Assembly (NCBI GenBank): GCA_904373255.1
Contig: CAJFFD010000008.1
Span: forward strand, 1-38,588
Reading direction: 5' to 3'
Length of the DNA stretch: 38,588 nucleotides
Source of the DNA: an uncultured Clostridia bacterium
GTDB lineage: Bacteria > Bacillota > Clostridia > Christensenellales > Borkfalkiaceae
Shown piece by piece: positions 10,601 to 17,691 of this stretch. The notes beneath the pieces are model-generated. The model was given only the letters and a program-made list of their open reading frames with translations, had not been told where the DNA came from and searched no databases. The position numbers and the translations under genes are program-made. Within the stretch, counting starts at the first letter, position 1. Each line of letters opens with the position of its first letter.

Positions 10601-12517
10601 TTCAGCAACTGCTCCGCGCTCACGCGCGTTACCCTTTCGGAGGGTCTTACGAGCATCGGCGATTCTGTTTTCTCCGGCTGCTCCGCTTTGGAAACAGTTT
10701 CCCTGCCCGCTTCGCTGAATACGGTCGGAACGATGCTGTTTGCCAATTGCACCAGCCTGAAAAACGTTATTTTTGCGGATAACTCGCAGATCCGCACCCT
10801 GCCCGTGAACACCTTCTACGGATGCTCCGCGCTTGAATCCATTACGCTTCCCGCGAGCCTGACCGAAATCCCGGGCAAAACGGAGGCGGGCAGCACGCCT
10901 ACTTCCGATAACCGCGGCTTGTTCCAGGGTCTGACGTCGCTCAGAAGCGTCACGTTCGGCGAAGGAAGCCTCTGCGTTTCGATCGGCATTTCTGCCTTCG
11001 AAGATTCCGGGCTGGAGTCCATTCAGCTTCCCGCTTCGGTCGCGAGCATTGAAAATTCCGCATTTGCAGGAACGTCGCTCACGCAAATCACCATTCCCCG
11101 CACGGTCACGAGGCTCGGCGGCTATGCATTCAATAACTGCACGCTGCTGGAAACGGTACGACTGGGCGAGGGACTGACCGAACTCCCCTCCAACATCTTC
11201 GGAAACTGCCGCAGCCTTGCGGAGATCACGATTCCCGCATCGGTGTCGGTGATCGCCGAAGACGCCTTCAGCGGATGCATAAACCTTAAAAACATCACTC
11301 TTGCGGGCGGAAACACCGCGTTCACCCTGATCGACGGCGTGCTGTACGACAGCGAAATCACGCAGATCTACTTCATGCCGCACGACATCACCGAATATAA
11401 GATCCCCGCAACGCTCACGACGGAAACGGTCGTTTCTCTGCTGCGTGAACGCACACAGCTTCAGACGGTTACCGTGGAAGAGGGCAACACCGCATATCAT
11501 GCGGCTTTCGGCGCGCTGTATTCCGCAGACCGGACGCTGCTGCTGATCCCTGCGGCAATGACCAAATTTACCGTCGCCGCAGATGCGGCTGCGATCGATG
11601 CGGCTCTGCTGATCGGTTCTTCCGTCGAAACCATATATGTTGAAGAGGGTTGCACGAACTTCAAAGAGAGCGGCGGCATACTGTACACGACGGCAGATTC
11701 GGAACTTCTCTATATCCCCGCCGCCGTCACCGAGTTCGTCGTCCCCGAAGACATGCATCGGATCGACACGGATATGCTTGCAAACAGCAATATCGAAAAG
11801 ATCAGCGTGGAGGAAGGCAACACCTCCTTCCATGCGAAAAACGACATCCTCTACGACGCGCAGTGGAAAGTTCTGTTTATTCCTTCCACAGCGAAAAATG
11901 TAGTCCTTGCGGCGGAAACCACGTCCGTTTCGACCTATCTGCTCGAGGATCTCGACATCGAAACAATTTCGGTCGAGGAAGGCGGCACCACATACAGCTC
12001 TGCATTCAATGTGCTGTACAACAAGTACGACGACATTTACTTTATCCCCGCTTCGCTGACCACCTATACGATCCCGAAGGATCTGACGACCCTCGGCTAC
12101 AGCTCCGCGCTCAACTATTCGAACGTTACGACGATCGACTTTGAAGAGGGCGGGACGGAACCCCTGACGATCGAAGGCGATTTTATTGAGGACAACGATA
12201 CGATTCAGACCGTTCACATCCCCGCGCGCGCCGTTCTCGAAAGATATGCGTTCTATATGATTTATTCACTGCGTACCGTTGTGCTCGAGGATGGATTGAC
12301 CAACATCGGCCCGAACGCATTCTATTACTGCACCGGCGTCGAATCGATCACGATCCCGAGTACGGTCACGACGATCGGAAGTAATGCCTTCTACGGTTGG
12401 AGCGAATCGCAGACGATCTATGTTCCGTTCGCATCCGCCGACGACCTGCCGGCCGGGTGGGACAGCTCTTGGAGCGGCGACGCTACCGTCGTTTACAGCG
12501 GTCAGACGCAAGGTTGA
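4664..12517 (+). CDS. Giant multidomain BspA-like LRR lipoprotein (2617 aa)
   Basis: Starts at the ATG at 4664, six bases after AAGGAG, rather than an in-frame ATG 36 bases upstream that lacks a ribosome site. The signal peptide ends in a lipobox (LVAC, followed by NNEE). Domain order: a small beta domain; two InlB-type repeats (about 123-193 and 199-281, with GWYTDAEY and GWWVS); about five fibronectin-III-like modules (282-690, recurring VRWSPVEGATSY and LSWDAVNGA patterns); two more InlB-like repeats (685-834); then LRR_5 repeats from about 840 to near the end, with the signature TIGDYAF. Near 2265-2490 lies a distinct array of about 50-residue units (VEEGN...LY...IPA). The protein should be anchored on the outer face of the membrane by lipid. 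Its ligand is unknown; adhesion or scaffold roles are inferred from the family. Confidence 0.9.
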   Translation: MQKVRKGFRFRFLIAAIALACCAFAASILVACNNEEPVPPPEAGAEAGVYYYDASAGSEYLLTLGEGCTFTFITDDEVKNGSYSLEGSALTLSAGDWTQTAALDGNVITLEYENAQMRFLKKVYFTVSFDAAGGSEVTSVSVLNGKTLEKPAADPTYGGHVFLGWYTDAEYASPFLFGSQAVTGNLTLHARWAEESDGEEYTVSYDLGYDGERIPDAETIGGKLYNAAVPAARSGYTFVGWWVSTEDDAARLSYRFEEPTGNTEGTVFNADTTLFAVWQEDGAVCNDPAVSLSQQSVRWDSVGAAAYIVSFIAPDGTRIIDSRRETSTTIPVTMDEAGVYRAEVTAIDANGNTLSQKVERYFVNNGLARVSGLRVIEPNALVFRGVEHAEKYLITIDCGNPAHNHDAFDNGTSLYYNFANCDMQPGGIVFTVTAVADGYASSEATIVFERNLDKISSLTVKDDMVRWSPVEGATSYLVTVGGESYSVFGTEFSLKEFEEGSCTVTVTPAAKGFNSPEAVSVEYAKTTPALPDGLRLNGTLLSWDAVNGAVYNILVDGEAINDQPLEQPSFELDGTFFTWTEGARYSLQLQVVKGSAEALSEEFVFYYNAIGETPAYDNNVLYWNPVAGADRYEISLNGQTVATVDNGESFYVFDSLGTEGKNVLGVRFVSGGYVSEWAETEVTAHSVTFDSRGGNATTTLYKAVGDEIALPQASLKTGYDFVAWYNTPNGPASNGASFTDKFFVSSGELVLYAYYSPKAYTVLYSGADGLEKTSVYYGQNYTLDVPDTADGTTAFGGWFSAPYGAGIAYTDAHGNSLAPWDLAEDNITVYAFWVESVLDYTYMPTAGGYTVTAGDRIGLVNSVTVPEEYNGEKVTGVAGSAFANRSNLTEINLPDTIRTLTPETAFAGCSALEAVNFYSTGEALPRFTSEDGVIFDHGQDGQGTPTPAFMPAAKTGSYTIPDGVQIIPRAAFAGSKLDKIVIPASVTAIEAEAFANCESLVSVVFENAGAGSPSLTIGNRAFMNCTALTSITLPARLTDISLQKYALNGSFADIDEITENAPDAFLGCTSLSSINVSKGSSSAAYVSEDGVLLSDSGRTLAYFPAEKRADDYTVPASVRTIGSGAFLGCSITGTLTVPASIVNVGSFAFADCPLEAIVFEGGGLSGCTVGDYAFYGCDSVETLTFAEDSSVTTIGDYAFSGLAIGEVTIPARVTSIGDYAFEDCMGGYNGEEFEVTFAMEGACNFGDGVFSGSGLSSLTIPKNAVVSSGFLLGLDKYIDITVEEGNATLTSDGDAIYLKSADDQNAYETLFIYQGEATKYTVRDGVKIIADNVFNGNYDLEKVTIPGTVTSIGSYAFAEGYLSELYFEAGGTETLTIGDYAFYYSRIATMHLPTDRDVVIGDYAFAEISDSSYLTDVDLGGTTEIGDYAFAGSGNYSSFTIPASVKSIGNYAFEGGYSSRAVTFTFAGDSSLETIGAFAFTGRKIESITIPASVTSIGACAFEDCDDLTSITFEDGEAPLVFGAAYGSYTGNVLSGTLVEKVDFPARLTVLSDQAFYYNNSTTEVTFPENSRLTTIGAEAFKHGNLQKIKLPASLNNTDVIAVGNEAFSGAPLTEFSFAEGGTGKVTLGESALAFSYSSAVTEITLPKTLAPFTAGGTTIPALANGADVFSDALESISVEEGCSDYASDGGMLYSADYSRLILCPTAKSGKVTVHAQTEVIGSNAFSGCRYITEIEFPAGSALTTIEDRAFANCGVIPEPDTEEGFTDLVLPDGVTSIGADAFMNCPIVSLTLPASFDDFDSAMLNNCNTLTSLNVAEGNKTYASKDGVLFTADGETLLYYLPTRTDTAYTVPDGTITIAASAFSDNTSLESVTIPASVGNIEANAFSNCSSLAEVTIGEGDTVLVIGDYAFSSTAIETLDLPSRTTAIGNNAFSRSLLTSLAFGDNSGLTSIGESAFEGTLIEDITLPAGLRSLGELAFSNCSALTRVTLSEGLTSIGDSVFSGCSALETVSLPASLNTVGTMLFANCTSLKNVIFADNSQIRTLPVNTFYGCSALESITLPASLTEIPGKTEAGSTPTSDNRGLFQGLTSLRSVTFGEGSLCVSIGISAFEDSGLESIQLPASVASIENSAFAGTSLTQITIPRTVTRLGGYAFNNCTLLETVRLGEGLTELPSNIFGNCRSLAEITIPASVSVIAEDAFSGCINLKNITLAGGNTAFTLIDGVLYDSEITQIYFMPHDITEYKIPATLTTETVVSLLRERTQLQTVTVEEGNTAYHAAFGALYSADRTLLLIPAAMTKFTVAADAAAIDAALLIGSSVETIYVEEGCTNFKESGGILYTTADSELLYIPAAVTEFVVPEDMHRIDTDMLANSNIEKISVEEGNTSFHAKNDILYDAQWKVLFIPSTAKNVVLAAETTSVSTYLLEDLDIETISVEEGGTTYSSAFNVLYNKYDDIYFIPASLTTYTIPKDLTTLGYSSALNYSNVTTIDFEEGGTEPLTIEGDFIEDNDTIQTVHIPARAVLERYAFYMIYSLRTVVLEDGLTNIGPNAFYYCTGVESITIPSTVTTIGSNAFYGWSESQTIYVPFASADDLPAGWDSSWSGDATVVYSGQTQG
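11461..12130 (+). repeat. Four-unit coding repeat within the giant LRR protein
   Basis: Translation shows four consecutive units of about 50 residues. Each carries VEEG(N/C/G)T, an LY about ten residues later, then an IPA/IPS element and a short V-rich strand: VEEGNTAYHAAFGALY, VEEGCTNFKESGGILY, VEEGNTSFHAKNDILY, VEEGGTTYSSAFNVLY. They differ from the canonical LRR_5 units upstream by lacking the IGxYAF core. Confidence 0.6.
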
Positions 12518-12587
12518 ATCACGCGCGCTTCAGCGCAACCGCCCGCATTTTCGGGCTGACATTGAAAAAACAGACCTTTTGCCGACG

Positions 12588-12613
12588 GGATAGGAGAAAC
12601 TTTTCTCCTATCC
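12588..12613 (+). promoter_or_regulatory. Hairpin between the giant LRR gene and the membrane-protein gene
   Basis: GGATAGGAGA (12588-12597) and TCTCCTATCC (12604-12613) form a 10-bp stem with a 6-nt loop. No T-run follows, so it is not a typical terminator. It could stabilise or process the mRNA ahead of the AAAGGAGG ribosome site of the next gene. Confidence 0.4.
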
Positions 12614-12640
12614 TGTCACAGCGAAAAAAGGAGGCTTTCT

Positions 12641-13774
12641 ATGGACAGGAAAAACAGTCCTTTTAAGATGTACAGGCGAAGATTAGTCGCTGCGGCAGCT
12701 ATATCAAGCGCCGTATACGGGTTGATGCTCGGTGCCGCGGCGGCATTTGCAGCCGCGCTTATCGGTTGGTTTACCGACTTTGCGGGCGTGGTATGGCTCG
12801 CCGTCGGAGTCGGGGCGGGCATTGCCATCGTTGCAGGACTGCTCTTCTATTTTCTGAAATTCCGCCCCACCGGGCATGACGTGGTGCGGCGCATCGACAG
12901 CATGGGGCTGGAAGAGCGTACGCTGACCATGACCGAACTGGAAGGCGCGGATACCGACATCGCACGACTGCAAAGGCAGGATGCACAACGGCATCTTGAT
13001 AATGTAAGCGGCGGACAGGTAAAGGCGGCTTTCCCCCTGCTGACCGCAGGCAAGGCTGCCGTTACGGCGCTTTGCGCTGCACTGTGCCTCGGGATCGGGA
13101 TGACGACCGTGGCAGGACTGACGCAGGCGGGCGTGATCGATACGCCCGGATTCATCGATTCTGAACGTGAAAAATACGTTACGGTTTCGTACATGTTCGA
13201 TGAGGGCGGCGAAATTCTGGGAGAAACCGATCAGATACTTCTGCCGGGAGAAAACGCGCAGCCCGTTGTCGCCGTCCCCGAAGACGGCTGGATTTTCCTG
13301 CGTTGGAGCGACGGGAACCGTTCGACCGAGCGCACGGACATGAATATCACCCAAGACCTGATTGTAACGGCGATTTTTGAGGAGATCGGCGACGGCGAAG
13401 ATGATTCCGACGGCGACTCCATGGAAAATGAAGGCGAGGAAGATACCGACCAGAATATTCCCGCGGACGATGACGGCGACGGCAGCGGCAGCTCGGGCGA
13501 CGGCGGCGACGGCGGCAGCGGCGACGGCAGCGGCAGTTCGGGCGAAGGTTCCGGCAGCGGCGAAGGCGGCGAAGAAGGTCAGGGCAACGGTCAGGGTCAG
13601 GGCGACGGCTCCGGCGGCGGATGGTCTGACAATAATCAGGTCATCGACGGTGAAACAAATTACCGCGACGTGCTTGAGCAATATTACGACCTCGCAATGG
13701 AATACATCAACAGCGGCGAAGAAATCCCCCCCGAAATAAAGGAATTCATTGAAAATTATTTTAACAGCCTGTAA
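12641..13774 (+). CDS. DUF4175-like membrane protein with InlB-type repeat and Gly/Ser/Asp-rich linker
   Basis: 377 residues with a strong AAAGGAGG ribosome site. Two membrane segments (about 12-36 and 44-66) are followed by a cytosolic segment with RRIDSMGLEERTLTMTEL, similar to the N-terminal region of DUF4175-type proteins that sit beside MoxR/VWA genes. A third membrane segment lies at about 127-155. The outer part holds an InlB-like beta repeat (about 178-250, with GWIFLRWSDGNRSTE), then a low-complexity Gly/Ser/Asp/Glu linker and a conserved-looking tail (VIDGETNYRDVLEQYYD to the end). It is the first gene of the compact MoxR/VWA row. The family assignment rests on pattern resemblance and context and is moderate; the function is unknown. 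Confidence 0.75.
   Translation: MDRKNSPFKMYRRRLVAAAAISSAVYGLMLGAAAAFAAALIGWFTDFAGVVWLAVGVGAGIAIVAGLLFYFLKFRPTGHDVVRRIDSMGLEERTLTMTELEGADTDIARLQRQDAQRHLDNVSGGQVKAAFPLLTAGKAAVTALCAALCLGIGMTTVAGLTQAGVIDTPGFIDSEREKYVTVSYMFDEGGEILGETDQILLPGENAQPVVAVPEDGWIFLRWSDGNRSTERTDMNITQDLIVTAIFEEIGDGEDDSDGDSMENEGEEDTDQNIPADDDGDGSGSSGDGGDGGSGDGSGSSGEGSGSGEGGEEGQGNGQGQGDGSGGGWSDNNQVIDGETNYRDVLEQYYDLAMEYINSGEEIPPEIKEFIENYFNSL
13471..13620 (+). repeat. Low-complexity Gly/Ser/Asp coding tract
   Basis: Reiterated GGC/GAC/AGC codons encode a flexible acidic linker in the membrane protein. Repeated GGCGACGGC units make the tract prone to slippage length change, but the frame is open here. Confidence 0.75.
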
Positions 13775-13832
13775 AATTCAGCGGCGGGCAGATCTGCTTA
13801 CCGAAAATCAAGCATAACAAGGAATAAACAAT

Positions 13833-14882
13833 ATGATTACCGAACAAGATATCCAGCAATTCAGCAAACAGTGCGAGCGCATCTTCACGCAAATCCGCCG
13901 CGACGTTATCGGGCAGCAGGAGGTCGTGGAAGGAACCGTAATCGCAATGATCGCGGGCGGCAACGTGCTGCTCGAAGGCGTGCCGGGCGTAGGCAAGACC
14001 CGCCTCGTGCGTACCTTGGGGCGCGTGTTCGACCTCCCCTTTTCGCGCATTCAGTTCACACCCGACCTGATGCCCGCCGACGTGACGGGTACCAACATCA
14101 TCGTCAAGGATGACTCCGGAAACTCGACGTTCAGCTTCCAGCCGGGGCCGATTTTCAGCAATATCATCCTCGCCGACGAAATCAACCGTGCTACACCGAA
14201 AACGCAGTCTGCCTTGCTGGAAGCGATGCAGGAGCATACCGTGACCGTTATGGGCGTTTCCAGAAAAATGCCCGAGCCGTTCTTCGTGCTTGCCACGCAG
14301 AACCCCGTCGAGCAGGACGGTACTTATCCTCTGCCCGAAGCGCAGATGGATCGCTTCATGTTCAAACTCGTCGTGCCAAACCCCAGTCTGGAAGAGCTGA
14401 TGACGATTGTCGACATGACGCAGCAGACGATGGAAGAAGTTGCCGAACCTGCCTGCACGGGCGAGGAGCTGCTCGCCATGCGCGCGACGGCGAACCAGAT
14501 TCCCGTCGCTCAAGACGTGATGCGCTATGCCATGACGCTCTGCTCGGCGACTCACCCCGACAGCGAATGCGCCAGCGAGGCGGCTAAAAAATACGTCCGT
14601 CTGGGCGCCAGCCCCCGTGCAGGTCAGTCACTGATTTCCGCGGCGAAGGTCAAGGCGCTGATGAAGGGGCGCTTCAATGTTTCTTTCTCCGACCTGAACG
14701 AGCTCGCCTATCCCGTTCTGCGCCATCGCATGAAGATGAACTTCGAGGCGATCGCCGAACGCGTTTCTCCCGACGAAGTGGTATCCATGATCATTTCGGA
14801 GGTCGGAAAGAGCTTCGGGCTGGGCAAGGACACGGCGCCTCTGCCCGTACAGGAAAAGAAAAAGCGTTTCGGTAAAAAATAA
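13833..14882 (+). CDS. MoxR-family AAA+ ATPase
   Basis: 349 residues. Walker A is GVPGVGKT (about residue 49), Walker B is ILADEINRA (about 110-118), and sensor-1 is LATQNPVEQDGTYPLPEAQ, all typical of MoxR. Family members are cytosolic ATPases that work with VWA proteins as chaperones or activators; the substrate is unknown here. The start has a modest AAGGA site upstream. The stop codon overlaps the next gene's ATG by one base (TAATG), indicating translational coupling with the DUF58 gene. The length is normal for the family and the motifs are intact, so activity is likely. Confidence 0.95.
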   Translation: MITEQDIQQFSKQCERIFTQIRRDVIGQQEVVEGTVIAMIAGGNVLLEGVPGVGKTRLVRTLGRVFDLPFSRIQFTPDLMPADVTGTNIIVKDDSGNSTFSFQPGPIFSNIILADEINRATPKTQSALLEAMQEHTVTVMGVSRKMPEPFFVLATQNPVEQDGTYPLPEAQMDRFMFKLVVPNPSLEELMTIVDMTQQTMEEVAEPACTGEELLAMRATANQIPVAQDVMRYAMTLCSATHPDSECASEAAKKYVRLGASPRAGQSLISAAKVKALMKGRFNVSFSDLNELAYPVLRHRMKMNFEAIAERVSPDEVVSMIISEVGKSFGLGKDTAPLPVQEKKKRFGKK

Positions 14883-15778
14883 TGAAGGTATCGTACATAA
14901 ACGATGATTTTTTCAGCCGGCTGGAAACGTGCGCGCTCAACCTTCGGACTGATCTTACAGGGTTTTTCGGCGGAAAACATCTCGTAAAAACGTATGGGCA
15001 GACGGTGGAATTTGCCGACTACCGCGAATATATGCTCGGCGACGATATACGCCGCATCGACTGGAATCTGTTCAGCCGCTTTGAGAAGTTTTTTCTGAAA
15101 CTCTTTACCGACGAGCGGCAGATGCACACGCAGATCTATATCGACTGCTCCGCTTCGATGGGAAAACCGAACGCGAAAAAGGCGGCGTACGCGCTCGGCT
15201 TTGCCGCGGCGCTGGGTTTCCTTTCCGTGCATAATATGGACAAGCTCTCCTACCGCCTTATCCGCGGCGGCAGCTGCACCGATCCGTTCGGTCTGATCGT
15301 CGGAAAAACTCCTTTCTTCCGCGCCGTGAGCGAATTTGAAAGCATTCCGTTTGAAGAGGAGGCAGACCTCGGCGAGGCAATCCTCTCTTCGGAAGTTTCC
15401 AACGGCAACGGGTTGAGCGTGATCGTCTCCGATTTTTTCACTGAAAGCGACTGGAAAAAGGCTGTCGATTTTCTCTGTTATAAAAAACGGCAAGTTCTGC
15501 TCGTGCAGGTGCTTGCGCCCGAAGATCGCGACCCTTCTTATTCGGGGCGCGTCAACCTGATCGACAGCGAATCTGCCGATGCGCTCGACGAGCGGAACAT
15601 GAAGATCAACGCCACCCGCGGAATGCAGCTTGCCTATGCCGAAGCGCTGAAAGATTACCTGGCGGATATGCGCTCTTTCTGCACGTCGCGCGGCGCTGAA
15701 TTTGTTTCCGTAACCTGCGATAAACCGATCGAAAAAGAACTTTTCGGCGAACTTCTCAAAACCGGTATACTTGAATGA
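14882..15778 (+). CDS. DUF58 domain protein with VWA-like fold
   Basis: 298 residues. The DUF58 signature is clear: YMLGDDIRRIDWNLFSRFEKFFLK (about 50-75, split here for length: GDDIRRIDWN, then LFSRFEKF). A VWA-like MIDAS start, YIDCSASMG (DxSxS), lies near residue 85. DUF58 proteins almost always follow moxR and probably link the ATPase with membrane VWA partners. No membrane segment was seen, so it is probably cytosolic. It overlaps moxR by one base and the next gene by four (ATGA), so the three are very likely co-translated. Confidence 0.93.
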   Translation: MKVSYINDDFFSRLETCALNLRTDLTGFFGGKHLVKTYGQTVEFADYREYMLGDDIRRIDWNLFSRFEKFFLKLFTDERQMHTQIYIDCSASMGKPNAKKAAYALGFAAALGFLSVHNMDKLSYRLIRGGSCTDPFGLIVGKTPFFRAVSEFESIPFEEEADLGEAILSSEVSNGNGLSVIVSDFFTESDWKKAVDFLCYKKRQVLLVQVLAPEDRDPSYSGRVNLIDSESADALDERNMKINATRGMQLAYAEALKDYLADMRSFCTSRGAEFVSVTCDKPIEKELFGELLKTGILE

Positions 15779-17673
15779 ACTTACTTTTACCCTGGGGGCT
15801 TTTGGGGCTGCTGTCTGTGGCAGTTTTGCTCCTTATTTATATTCTGCGCCCCAACTATCAGCATAAACTCGTTTCCAGTACTTTTATATGGAAACTCAGT
15901 TTGAAATACCGAAAAAACAGAATTCCGATCAGCCGGCTGCGGAATATTATTATCCTCATTTTACAGATCCTGCTGCTCGTGAGTCTTGCTTTTATGATGG
16001 CAAAACCCGTAATCCCGCTCTTTTCGACTGTTTCCGCTCATGAAAAAATCGCCGTCATCGATGCATCCGCAAGCATGATGGTCGCTTCCGGCGGACAAAC
16101 GCGCTTCGAGCGCGCCGCGGAAAAGGTAAAACAGCTTACACAGGAAACGCTTGCCTATGAAGACGGTTATATGAGCGTTATCGTTGCGGGGACGGATGCG
16201 CAGTTCCTCTTTTCCCGCCTGAATTCGGAAAATTCCGATCAGGCGGAAAATCTGCTCGACGAGCTGACGCGCGATCTTTGCGGGTACGGCTCGGCAGACA
16301 TCGGCGGGGCGGCAGAACTTGCGGAAGAAGTTCTCGCGGTCAATTCGGATGCAGAGGTGCTGTTCTATACCGCGACCGAATATGCGGACGGAGGTTCCTT
16401 CGAAATCGTGGATGTTTCCGCTGACGATGATTGGAACGCCGCGATCCTTTCTGCCACGCCCGTACTCGGCGACAGCAATACCTATTCCTTTACCGTAAAC
16501 GCGGGGTGCTACGGCAGCGCACAGCGCCTGAAAATTTCCCTGCAGCTTTCGGGGGTGAACGGGAATGCAAACAGCACGCTCATTGCCGAGCGTTGGGAAA
16601 CATTTGCCGACGACGAACCGGAAAAGACGCTCGAGGTAACCTCTGCGGATTTCAACGGCACGCCCATCGTATCCTTCTCTTCCCTGTATGTGGTGATCGA
16701 AGCGCAGGATACGATGCAGAACGACAACACCTTCAACGTGTACGGCGGGCAGAAACAGCCTCTGCGCGTACAGTACGCGAGCAGTAAGCCGAGCAATTTC
16801 TACCCGAACTTCGTTATGACTTTCCGCAATACGTTCAACGACTATTGGGACGTGCAGCTCGATGAGGTTGCCGCTTCGCAGGCAAAAACGGAAGGTTACG
16901 ACCTGTATATCTTCGAATATGCAATGCCCGAAACGATGCCTACGGACGGCATCGTATGGCTTGCCGCGCCGGATACTGCGCCGAACGGCTCGGGGTTGGA
17001 GATCGGAAGCGAGCAGACGCTCGACGCGACTTCCACGCTCTCCCCTGCCACTGTTCCGCATGCGCTGATGGACGGCGTGCGACCGGAAACAATTACGGTT
17101 CAGCGCTATAAACGTGTTACCGCCGCGATCGATGCGGGGTATCAGGAGCTGATGTTTTTCAACGGCGACCCGATGCTCTTTTTAAAGGATGAACCTACGG
17201 CGAAAGTAGTTGTCACGCCGTTGCGCATAGACAGGTCGAACATCAGTATTTCCGTGGCATTTACGCGGCTTATGATCAATTTCTACAACTATTATTTCCC
17301 CCGCACGGTCGATCAGAACTCCTTTGAGGTCGGGCAGCCTATTCAGCTGAACGCGCGCGGGCAAAACCTGCAGGTAGACGGCGCGGGCGAGCAATTTACC
17401 TTCGACTCCTTCCCCGCCGAAATGGTTGCCGAAATGCCCGGTGACTACACCGTAACCCAGACGGATATGGCAGGCAGCCCCGTCGTGGAACAATTTTTTG
17501 TGCATATCCCGAACGCCGAAAGCAATATCGCAAGGCTTGCCGACAGGCTCCCTGACCTCTTTACGGGAGAAACAAGCGAGGAGAGTTATAACGACCTGCT
17601 CCTCTGGCTCGCCGCGGCGGCGCTCGTGCTGCTCTGCGCCGAATGGCTGTTGCATTCGCGCGAAAATCTGTAA
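15775..17673 (+). CDS. BatA-like membrane VWA protein
   Basis: 632 residues. The N-terminus is a BatA-type membrane domain: one helix at 3-22, a conserved linker and a second helix at about 58-78. A VWA domain follows with AVIDASASMMV (DxSxS, about residue 95). The third MIDAS position, usually TDG, reads FYTATEYADGG, so metal binding may be impaired. The middle region (WDVQLDEVAA and YDLYIFEYAMPE) resembles the amidotransferase-like fold common in these proteins. A C-terminal helix (about 605-625, LLLWLAAAALVLLCAEW) re-anchors it. It overlaps DUF58 by ATGA and lies 18 bp before the next VWA gene. The role in the MoxR complex is inferred. Confidence 0.9.
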   Translation: MNLLLPWGLLGLLSVAVLLLIYILRPNYQHKLVSSTFIWKLSLKYRKNRIPISRLRNIIILILQILLLVSLAFMMAKPVIPLFSTVSAHEKIAVIDASASMMVASGGQTRFERAAEKVKQLTQETLAYEDGYMSVIVAGTDAQFLFSRLNSENSDQAENLLDELTRDLCGYGSADIGGAAELAEEVLAVNSDAEVLFYTATEYADGGSFEIVDVSADDDWNAAILSATPVLGDSNTYSFTVNAGCYGSAQRLKISLQLSGVNGNANSTLIAERWETFADDEPEKTLEVTSADFNGTPIVSFSSLYVVIEAQDTMQNDNTFNVYGGQKQPLRVQYASSKPSNFYPNFVMTFRNTFNDYWDVQLDEVAASQAKTEGYDLYIFEYAMPETMPTDGIVWLAAPDTAPNGSGLEIGSEQTLDATSTLSPATVPHALMDGVRPETITVQRYKRVTAAIDAGYQELMFFNGDPMLFLKDEPTAKVVVTPLRIDRSNISISVAFTRLMINFYNYYFPRTVDQNSFEVGQPIQLNARGQNLQVDGAGEQFTFDSFPAEMVAEMPGDYTVTQTDMAGSPVVEQFFVHIPNAESNIARLADRLPDLFTGETSEESYNDLLLWLAAAALVLLCAEWLLHSRENL

Positions 17674-17691
17674 ACAGGAGCTGTTAAACGA

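Noticed and set aside
4601-12217. Very long leftward frames (4601-7474 and 8153-12217, up to 1354 codons) opposite the giant LRR gene
   Set aside because: Repetitive, GC-biased codons on the sense strand avoid antisense stops. Translations are low-complexity with no recognisable domain, while the sense frame has clear LRR structure, signal peptide and ribosome site.
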